A stretch of DNA of 11,733 bases from Trichodesmium sp. jk18x7bins.61 (GTDB lineage Bacteria > Cyanobacteriota > Cyanobacteriia > Cyanobacteriales > Microcoleaceae): assembly GCA_022822685.1 (NCBI GenBank), contig JAJEAQ010000403.1:1-11733 (forward strand). The letters run 5' to 3'. The translations under genes were made by a program, and so were the position numbers. Below, one piece after another: positions 5,885 to 11,733 of this stretch (positions are counted from its first letter, which is position 1; each line of letters opens with the position of its first letter). Below the pieces are notes generated by a model. It saw only the letters and a list, made by a program, of their open reading frames with translations, had not been told where the DNA came from and searched no databases.

Positions 5885-8695
5885 CTAAACTGTTTCTGCT
5901 GAAGTAGTTGGCACTGCGGGTTGAGGTTGAAATTGGAATAGAGAATAAACTACATTTCGGCGAATATCCGTCATCATATCCAAGAATAACTCATAACCCT
6001 CACTCTTATACTCGAGCAATGGATCCTTTTGCCCATAACCCCGCAAACCAACAGACTCCCGCAACGCATCCATCTGTTGTAAATGCTCCCGCCATAAAGT
6101 ATCAATCTGCTGCAAAATAAAGAAACGTTCCGCATCTCGCATCAAACCGCCACGAATCTGATTTACCTGTGCTTCCTTAATATCATAAGCATTCCGTACT
6201 TGTTCGTGCAGAAAAGTCTCAATCTCATCCATGGACAAATCAAACAACTGTTCCGGAGTCAAATCTGCCAACAGATATACAAATTCTTTTACCTTATCTA
6301 CCAACTTATCCAATTCCCACTCTTCCGAAGGCAACTCTGGATTAATATAGGCCTCAACAATATCATCCATAGTTTGTTCTCCATACTTAATCACCTGTTC
6401 TTTCAAATCCTTACCTTCCAATACCCGTCGCCTTTCGGCATAAATAGCTCGACGTTGATTATTCATCACCTCATCATACTCAAACACCTGCTTCCGCATA
6501 TCATAATAGTAGGTCTCCACCTTTTTCTGAGCGCCTTCGAGAGAGCGAGTTAATAACCCCGACTCAATAGGCATATCCTCTTCTACCCCAAACGCCTGCA
6601 TCATACCAGCAACACGATCGCCCCCAAAAATCCTTAATAAATTATCTTCCAAACTCAAGAAAAACTTAGTCGAACCCGGATCTCCTTGTCGCCCCGCCCT
6701 ACCGCGCAACTGATTATCAATCCGGCGTGATTCGTGACGCTCAGTGCCGATAACGTGCAACCCGCCAAAATTTACCACTTCATCATGTTCTCGATTTATG
6801 TGCCCCTCATACTCTGTGCGAATCAAGTTGTACACTTCCCGCAACTTTTGAATTACTTGATCTTGAGTCGGAGCTTTTTCTGCAGCAATCGCCACCTTAT
6901 CTTCTGCCACCAATTCTGGCAGCGATCGCTCTCCCCACTCTTGCACTGCAAAATCCACTGCCGCCTTCAACATTTCCTCAGTTTGTCGAGATAATTGCAC
7001 TGGAAAAATCTGAGGTGAGACTTTCCAAGTTTTCACCTTCTTCTCTGGAGCAAAACCTTTTGCTAAATTTGGCTTCTTAACCCCTGGTACCCGCACCATA
7101 CCCATACCATTATCTTCTTCTGGCTTTACAACTCTTGGCATCAGGTACTCCCGTACCTTTAATCTTGCCATATACTCAGCATTCCCACCCAAAATAATAT
7201 CAGTACCTCTACCTGCCATATTAGTTGCGATCGTCACCGCTCCCTGACGCCCTGCTTGTGCAATAATCTCTGACTCTCGCTCCACATTTTCCGGTTTAGC
7301 ATTCAGCAACTGATGGGGAATCTTCAACTTACCCAGTAGCCTCGACAATAACTCTGACTTTTCTACACTAGTCGTACCCACCAAAACCGGGCGGCCTCCC
7401 TGGTGCATTTCTGCGCATTCATTAGCGATCGCCTGCCATTTCCCTCTTTCTGTCTTATAAACCACATCCGACAAATCCCTTCTACCAGTTGGTTTATTCG
7501 TCGGTATGATTGTCACTTGTAAATTATAAATCTTTTCAAATTCCGTCTCTTCAGTTTTAGCCGTTCCCGTCATTCCCGACAATTTCGGGTAGAGTAAGAA
7601 AAAATTCTGATAAGTAATAGTTGCCAATGTTTGAGTTTCTGGTTGAATATCTACCCTTTCCTTTGCTTCGATTGCCTGATGCAGCCCATCACTCCAACGT
7701 CTGCCCGGCATTACCCGCCCAGTAAATTCATCAACAATAACTACTTCATCCTCACGCACAATATAGTTGACATCTTTAATAAAAAGTTCTTTGGCCTTCA
7801 AAGCATTAAACACAAAATGCGCCCAAGGATCTTCTGGATTATATAAATCTTGTACTCCCAATAATTTTTCTGCCTCTGCAAAACCCTCATCACTCAACAA
7901 CACATTACGTGCTTTTTCATCTACTTCATAATGTTCTGAGTCTTTACTTAAAGCTGCGGCAATTTGTGCTGCCTTAATATATTTCTCACTAGGTCTTTCT
8001 ACTTGCCCAGAAATAATCAAAGGGGTACGTGCTTCATCCACCAGTACAGAGTCAACTTCATCAATAATGCAAAAATTAAATGGACGCTGTACTACTTCAT
8101 CCATGCTAGTTGCCATATTATCCCGCAAGTAGTCAAAACCCACTTCGCTATTAGTCGCGTAAGTTATATCACAGGCATAATTTTGTTTTCGTTCTTCTGG
8201 GCTCATGCCCTGTTGAATTAACCCCACAGTTAAACCCAGAAACCGATGGACTTGGCCCATCCATTCTGCATCTCGTCTAGCGAGATAATCATTAACCGTA
8301 ATCACATGCACCCCTTTACCCGCCAGGCCATTTAAGTATGCTGGTAATGTAGCCACAAGGGTTTTACCCTCCCCTGTTTTCATTTCTGCTATTTGGCCTT
8401 GATGCAAAATGATACCCCCCAAAAGTTGGACATCAAAGTGTCGCATACCTAGAACTCGCTTTCCTGCTTCTCGGACTACAACAAAAGCTTCTGGTAATAT
8501 TTCCTCTAATACTTCTTTTTCCTCATCCTTAGAACTTGCTTTTTCCAGAGCTTGTTTAAATTCTCCTGTTTTTGCCCTGAGTTGTTCATCCGAAAGCTTT
8601 TGAATATCTTCTTCAAGAATATTAATGTCTGTCACCCAAGGTTGAAATTTTTTGAGTTTACGTGCGTTAGGGTCTCCCAGAAGTTTTTTGAACAT
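5885..8695 (-). CDS. secA: Protein translocase ATPase SecA
   Basis: SecA is the ATP-driven motor that pushes unfolded preproteins through SecYEG; in cyanobacteria it serves both plasma and thylakoid membranes. The 936-residue frame is intact. Seen in order: Walker A MKTGEGKT (about residues 105-112), Walker B IIDEVDSVLVDEART (about 210-223), helicase motifs SGMTGTA (about 372-378), NMAGRGTDIILGGN (about 491-504) and QLRGRAGRQGDPGS (about 661-674), then the helical wing and scaffold region with WREHLQQMD (about 867). Between about 510 and 635 lies the long segment usual in cyanobacterial and plastid SecA. The C-terminus ends in a Pro/Thr-rich tail without the CxCxSG zinc site of the E. coli protein, which is normal for this lineage. 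The ATG at 8693-8695 gives the standard N-terminus (MFKKLLGDPNARK); no clear Shine-Dalgarno is visible. It appears monocistronic. Confidence 0.98.
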   Translation of the reverse strand: MFKKLLGDPNARKLKKFQPWVTDINILEEDIQKLSDEQLRAKTGEFKQALEKASSKDEEKEVLEEILPEAFVVVREAGKRVLGMRHFDVQLLGGIILHQGQIAEMKTGEGKTLVATLPAYLNGLAGKGVHVITVNDYLARRDAEWMGQVHRFLGLTVGLIQQGMSPEERKQNYACDITYATNSEVGFDYLRDNMATSMDEVVQRPFNFCIIDEVDSVLVDEARTPLIISGQVERPSEKYIKAAQIAAALSKDSEHYEVDEKARNVLLSDEGFAEAEKLLGVQDLYNPEDPWAHFVFNALKAKELFIKDVNYIVREDEVVIVDEFTGRVMPGRRWSDGLHQAIEAKERVDIQPETQTLATITYQNFFLLYPKLSGMTGTAKTEETEFEKIYNLQVTIIPTNKPTGRRDLSDVVYKTERGKWQAIANECAEMHQGGRPVLVGTTSVEKSELLSRLLGKLKIPHQLLNAKPENVERESEIIAQAGRQGAVTIATNMAGRGTDIILGGNAEYMARLKVREYLMPRVVKPEEDNGMGMVRVPGVKKPNLAKGFAPEKKVKTWKVSPQIFPVQLSRQTEEMLKAAVDFAVQEWGERSLPELVAEDKVAIAAEKAPTQDQVIQKLREVYNLIRTEYEGHINREHDEVVNFGGLHVIGTERHESRRIDNQLRGRAGRQGDPGSTKFFLSLEDNLLRIFGGDRVAGMMQAFGVEEDMPIESGLLTRSLEGAQKKVETYYYDMRKQVFEYDEVMNNQRRAIYAERRRVLEGKDLKEQVIKYGEQTMDDIVEAYINPELPSEEWELDKLVDKVKEFVYLLADLTPEQLFDLSMDEIETFLHEQVRNAYDIKEAQVNQIRGGLMRDAERFFILQQIDTLWREHLQQMDALRESVGLRGYGQKDPLLEYKSEGYELFLDMMTDIRRNVVYSLFQFQPQPAVPTTSAETV

Positions 8696-8745
8696 AGCTG
8701 TTATCTAAGTTAAATTTTAATAATTAACTACCAAAATGGTTGTTT

Positions 8746-8774
8746 TTATTACCATTTATTATAAATTTTGTCAA
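8746..8774 (-). promoter_or_regulatory. Possible secA promoter
   Basis: On the minus strand a perfect -35 box TTGACA (8769-8774) is followed after 17 bases by TAATAA (8746-8751), a weak -10 (GGTAAT, two bases closer, fits slightly better). This would give a 5' leader of roughly 45 bases before the secA ATG. The region is very AT-rich, so a chance match is possible. Confidence 0.4.
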
Positions 8775-9127
8775 GATATTATCAACTACCCCACCCTGTA
8801 GACGGGTATGATAATTTCTCTCTTTTCACTTTGATTTAGAGGTCTTATAGAGGTATAAATTATTTTATCCTAATATCGTCATCAGACCCTTAGCCAAAAA
8901 TTGGGTTAAACTGAATCCCCTGCCCATTCCCCATCTATCAAGCACTTTGTAGCAATATATTTTCAAACTTGTATTAACTCCTGGAGATGGCAATCATCGA
9001 TTCTCGTCCAATTCTATATAAGCCTTAATTTTAAATCCCTGCACTCTCTCAAAGAAGTTTGAGGTCACAGACCAAAGTTAGGGAAAAAAAAATAGTATGT
9101 AAATCTTCCATTCTGCCTTCTTTTTTC
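8775..9127. other. Intergenic stretch upstream of secA, no gene seen
   Basis: No coding sequence, tRNA-like fold or strong repeat was found. A 13-codon frame starting ATGGCAATCATCG near 8987 has GGAG just before it but is too short to call. It may hold further upstream control sequence for secA. Confidence 0.5.
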
Positions 9128-9135
9128 TTCAATCT

Positions 9136-9337
9136 GTAAGGATTCAGGTCTTATGGAAAAGCCTATAAATCTTGATGGATAAGCATTTCCGGCAATTGCC
9201 TCCCCCATCCTATCCTCAACTATAGATGGCTACAAGCCTTTGTTTTCGTGATTATTGAGAATAAGGCTGTTAAATTGCTGAGTCAGTCGTTTTCATAAGT
9301 CTCTCTATAACTGGGTTTGAGATACCTGAATCCTTAC
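9136..9337. mobile_element. 202-bp IS66-like MITE with 14-bp inverted ends and 8-bp target duplication
   Basis: GTAAGGATTCAGGT (9136-9149) and ACCTGAATCCTTAC (9324-9337) are perfect terminal inverted repeats. They are flanked by TTCAATCT at 9128-9135 and 9338-9345, a perfect 8-bp target duplication. Ends beginning GTAA together with 8-bp duplications are the hallmark of the IS66 family, so this is probably a non-autonomous IS66 derivative; that link is inference. The interior has no long reading frame. The right-hand duplication contains the stop codon of the neighbouring cytochrome gene. Confidence 0.85.
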
Positions 9338-9338
9338 T

Positions 9339-9878
9339 TCAATCTTCCCATTCTGAACTCAGAGTCCGAAAATCAAATTGTTTAACCAAGGGATGACAAG
9401 AAACACAAGTTTTGATAGTTAATTGTGGAGGTAGTTCAACTTTAGGATGAAGCGCTTTGAAATAACGAGACTTACCAATTCTGTAAGGTATTTTCTCTTC
9501 TTGCGGAGATTTTTGGCGGGAATAAACTTGTAGATAGTTCCAAACAATTTGACGAGGTGGATCAAATAAAGTAGGAACTTGCACACCATAGTGTTGAGAA
9601 TCTTGGAGAATTATTTGCCAGGTTTCTGTAGGAAGAGCTTGAGGTGGTATTGCAATATGACAAGTAGAACAATTCTCCAGATATATTGATAGTCCTGACT
9701 GATAACGAGAGGGAACTACATCAACATTACTAATTAATTCAGATTGTGAAATAGTAGTTGCAGTAGAAAATTTGGCCATAACCAAACCACCACTTATCGC
9801 CCACAACAATATTAGCAGTAACAGCAAAAGAAGAGGTTGTCGTTGTCTATGTCTATTTCTGAGATTAGATTTTGACAT
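9339..9878 (-). CDS. Membrane-anchored dihaem cytochrome c
   Basis: The product is a 179-residue c-type cytochrome with two covalent haem sites, CSTCH (residues 70-74) and CVSCH (158-162). His97 and His144 (in KALHP) are candidates for distal ligands. The N-terminus is basic (RNRHRQRQ) followed by a leucine-rich hydrophobic segment (about 15-34), so it is probably exported by Sec and either anchored or cleaved, leaving the haem domain in the lumen or periplasm. It resembles the DHC family of dihaem cytochromes found in cyanobacteria; the electron partner is not known. ATG at 9876-9878 is the first start that includes the whole signal segment. It starts 45 bases after the stop of the upstream metallo-hydrolase gene, so the two are probably one transcript. 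The stop codon (9339-9341) lies inside the target duplication of the adjacent MITE, so the insertion left the protein end unchanged. Confidence 0.88.
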   Translation of the reverse strand: MSKSNLRNRHRQRQPLLLLLLLILLWAISGGLVMAKFSTATTISQSELISNVDVVPSRYQSGLSIYLENCSTCHIAIPPQALPTETWQIILQDSQHYGVQVPTLFDPPRQIVWNYLQVYSRQKSPQEEKIPYRIGKSRYFKALHPKVELPPQLTIKTCVSCHPLVKQFDFRTLSSEWED

Positions 9879-9923
9879 GAAAATAATCTCTGTTGTAGAA
9901 TGCCAGAATATTTTTACTAACTT

Positions 9924-10829
9924 TTAAAGCAAAGGAATTGTCATACCTTCTTTTGTTACTAATCCATTGGGAAATACTGATTTGAGGGCTACCTGAACTT
10001 TATCTAAAAAATTGTCATTATGAGAAGGATCGTGCTGAAACATAGCTATTTGTTTCACACCTGCTTTTTTGGCAATTTCTACCCCTACCTCCCAAGTAGA
10101 ATGTCCCCAACCAATTTTAGGAGACTTAAGATTATAATACTCCTCATTTGTATAAGTAGCATCATAAATTAGCAAATCAGCATCACGAGCTAGATGGAGT
10201 ACATTTTCATCAAAACGGTCTTGATAATGTTCTGTATCAGGACAATACACTACTTTTTTACCCCGCCAAGAAACTCTATATCCAATGGCAAAATTAGGGT
10301 GATTGAGGGGAGCCGTTTCTATCTCAATATCATCAATCTTAATTACATCTCCAGTCTTAAAGTCATAAAATTTCATCTCAGACCTCATCGCCTGTAGGGG
10401 AATAGGAAAATTGGGATTTAGCATTTGGTCAGACAAACATTCCTGAATTGTTGTACCATTAGGGGCTATTGCTCCATATATATAGAATTTGTTATTTAGT
10501 ACAAATGCAGGAACAAAAAACGGGAAACCTTGAATATGGTCCCAGTGAGTATGACTAAAAAATATATGGGCTTCAACTGGCATTTGCTTCAGAAGGTTTA
10601 AACCCAATACTCTTAAGCCTGTACCTCCATCAAAAATTAAACGTTTTTCTCCTATACGCATTTCCACACAGGAGGTATTACCACCGTAGCGAACTGTATT
10701 ACTACCAGGTGTAGGTATGCTACCTCGCACACCCCAAAACTCAACGATAAACTCGGTTGGCAAAGGTGTTGACTGAGTAGGTGTTTCCTCAGACTGTGAT
10801 ATTGGGGCTGAAGACTCTGAAGACGGCAT
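9924..10829 (-). CDS. Metallo-beta-lactamase-fold hydrolase
   Basis: This 301-residue enzyme is probably cytoplasmic and binds two metal ions. The metal motif is complete: HTHWDH (His93, His95, Asp97, His98), His177 in APLNHP, Asp198 in YCPDTEH, and Asp223 in YDATYT; His243 (GWGHST) and FQHDPSH (266-270) are further conserved positions. The N-terminal WGVRGSIPTPG and YGGNTSC are typical of a subgroup often annotated as cyclic-nucleotide phosphodiesterase-like or PhnP-like, so a phosphodiester substrate is likely but not shown. A Ser/Thr/Pro-rich leader of about 25 residues precedes the fold and is not a signal peptide. The ATG at 10827-10829 is preceded by the weak ribosome site GAAAG. It is the first gene of a probable two-gene unit with the dihaem cytochrome. 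Confidence 0.88.
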   Translation of the reverse strand: MPSSESSAPISQSEETPTQSTPLPTEFIVEFWGVRGSIPTPGSNTVRYGGNTSCVEMRIGEKRLIFDGGTGLRVLGLNLLKQMPVEAHIFFSHTHWDHIQGFPFFVPAFVLNNKFYIYGAIAPNGTTIQECLSDQMLNPNFPIPLQAMRSEMKFYDFKTGDVIKIDDIEIETAPLNHPNFAIGYRVSWRGKKVVYCPDTEHYQDRFDENVLHLARDADLLIYDATYTNEEYYNLKSPKIGWGHSTWEVGVEIAKKAGVKQIAMFQHDPSHNDNFLDKVQVALKSVFPNGLVTKEGMTIPLL

Positions 10830-10885
10830 CTTTCTATAGTTTCAGACTTTCGGTTATTACGAATCTACTGCAAATTTTTTAATTT

Positions 10886-11333
10886 TCAACCGCTCCGGCA
10901 AGGATTCCTCTCCCGCCTAAACGTTGAGTCCGAATTGTGGGCGTTTAATTTAGTACTGGAACATGAATTATGGAAATAATCCGATGTATCAAGTTTGTAG
11001 TCCCTTAGCACCAATTCTGCAAAGAAGTCTTCTGGAGAAAGCACCTAAATCAGCAACTGGGGAAGATGGACAAAACTAGGGAAATACCCTTGTTTTTAGT
11101 ACGCAGGTTAGAAGCATACTCCACAAGCTGTTCACCTACTTCACTATGCAGAATATCTTGCGATCGACAATTGCTTGCGCAAAGTCTACTCATCTTGAAC
11201 AACCCCGATAGTCTAAAAAGATGGGGTCATTGACCTTAAACTATTCTAGCCAAATTGAGGTATGACTCATTGCTAGTATAGCTTGATCTAATTTAGTATC
11301 AAAATCTCTACCTAATCCCAAAATTTTCAGTAC
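10886..11333 (-). pseudogene. Probable decayed gene of unknown family, spread over three frames
   Basis: Three consecutive minus-strand stretches read like protein but in different frames. Piece 1 (11193-11333) contains KILGLGRDFDTKLDQAIL and, after a TAG at 11241-11243, FKVNDPIFLDYRG. Piece 2 (11050-11193) has 47 codons from ATG and contains LHSEVGEQLVEYASNL. Piece 3 (10886-11044) contains SPEDFFAELVLRDYKLDTS. Each ends where the next begins, as expected for a frameshifted gene, and amino-acid use is protein-like. I do not recognise the family, and piece 3 may extend past the true end. It is also possible that only one or two pieces were ever coding. Confidence 0.4.
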
Positions 11334-11557
11334 TCAGGTTGAAATACTATATAGCTATTATCTATAATCTCAACTTCCAGAAAAATTTATGTATAACTAA
11401 ATAGCTCAATCATTCTCAACAGTTGAGTCACCCAAAATATATGGAAAAATTTATAAAACTTTGATGTCCATTATCAGACTTAAATATTTAAAAAAAATAC
11501 TTAGCTTTAGTAGAAATATGACAGGAGTTAAAAGTTCCAGTCTGGCAGGTCAGGTGG
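11334..11557. other. AT-rich stretch, no gene seen
   Basis: No coding signal was found. The only structure noted is a small perfect hairpin CTCAACAGTTGAG at 11415-11427. Confidence 0.5.
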
Positions 11558-11571
11558 CCGACCCCGGTCGG
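11558..11571. repeat. Short GC-rich hairpin
   Basis: CCGACCCCGGTCGG forms a six-base stem around CC, followed on the plus strand by AGCTTTCTT. It is terminator-like in shape, but no plus-strand gene ends before it. Confidence 0.5.
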
Positions 11572-11580
11572 AGCTTTCTT

Positions 11581-11622
11581 ATGTAGCTTTAGCTAAAGCT
11601 ACATGTTTTAGCTAAAGCTACA
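11581..11622. repeat. Perfect 24-bp palindrome plus a repeated half
   Basis: Bases 11581-11604 are a perfect palindrome (half-site ATGTAGCTTTAG). The segment TTTAGCTAAAGCTACA (11588-11603) then recurs within 11607-11622, so three half-sites can pair in alternative ways. The core GTAGCTTTAGC is the sort of repeat found scattered in cyanobacterial spacers. Confidence 0.8.
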
Positions 11623-11674
11623 GGCTCTACATGGGGGGACAAATTTAGAATCCCGATCTATTCCATTACAGAAC

Positions 11675-11693
11675 AGCAGGGAGGCTCCCTGCT
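11675..11693. repeat. Nine-base stem hairpin, terminator-like
   Basis: AGCAGGGAG (11675-11683) pairs exactly with CTCCCTGCT (11685-11693). A T5 run follows seven bases later on the plus strand, but no plus-strand gene precedes it; on the minus strand it would sit upstream of the decayed gene. A dispersed repeat is the simpler reading. Confidence 0.6.
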
Positions 11694-11733
11694 CAAACGC
11701 TTTTTCTTCCATCCTCTACCCAACAAAGATTTC

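Noticed and set aside
5908..8603. Several plus-strand frames of 60-120 codons opposite secA
   Set aside because: They are shadows of the intact secA coding strand with no protein features of their own.
8700..9340. Search for tRNA or other structured RNA upstream of secA
   Set aside because: No cloverleaf or CCA-type end was recognisable; the only strong structure is the MITE.
10861..10930. Possible right end of an IS200/IS605-type element (CGGGAGAGGAATCC region on the minus strand)
   Set aside because: No TnpA or TnpB coding sequence or left end was found; the resemblance is too weak.

Overview
The window looks like AT-rich cyanobacterial chromosome. The evidence is a cyanobacterial/plastid-type SecA, HIP1 octamers (GCGATCGC at 5128, 5737, 6922 and 7425), a seven-base tandem repeat of the kind common in filamentous cyanobacteria, a Uma2-family gene and many small inverted-repeat elements. 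The amount of non-coding and decayed sequence suggests a filamentous, mobile-element-rich genome, but genus cannot be fixed from sequence alone. All recognisable genes lie on the minus strand.

Left part (1-4784), three broken genes. (i) A DUF1400 plus alpha/beta hydrolase gene runs off the left edge and is split by three one-base frame breaks in homopolymers. (ii) A C39-peptidase ABC exporter of the NHLM (bacteriocin/RiPP export) type is scattered over several frames. Its lesions include two in-frame TAA codons, a damaged Walker A, a tandem duplication at the 5' end and a perfect 18-bp inverted repeat at one break. (iii) A Uma2-family nuclease gene is interrupted by one early TAA codon.

Middle (about 3780-5884), a repeat and small mobile-element zone. 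Two elements of about 140-150 bp share ATATCATGTCCGG-type ends. A third, 121-bp element has 11-bp terminal inverted repeats and a perfect 8-bp target duplication; it abuts one copy of a 74-bp direct repeat whose other copy, about 600 bp away, carries the same target in uninterrupted form. Other hairpin repeats lie around them.

Right part (5885-10829), three intact genes: secA (the Sec translocase motor), then, beyond a 0.6-kb gap holding a 202-bp IS66-like miniature element, a membrane-anchored dihaem cytochrome c and a metallo-beta-lactamase-fold hydrolase that are probably co-transcribed. The tail (10830-11733) holds fragments of a probable decayed gene of unknown family and several palindromic repeats.

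The most interesting content is genome decay and small non-autonomous transposons rather than a new gene system. The long intact secA frame beside heavily broken genes argues for real pseudogenes, although homopolymer sequencing error remains possible for the single-base breaks.
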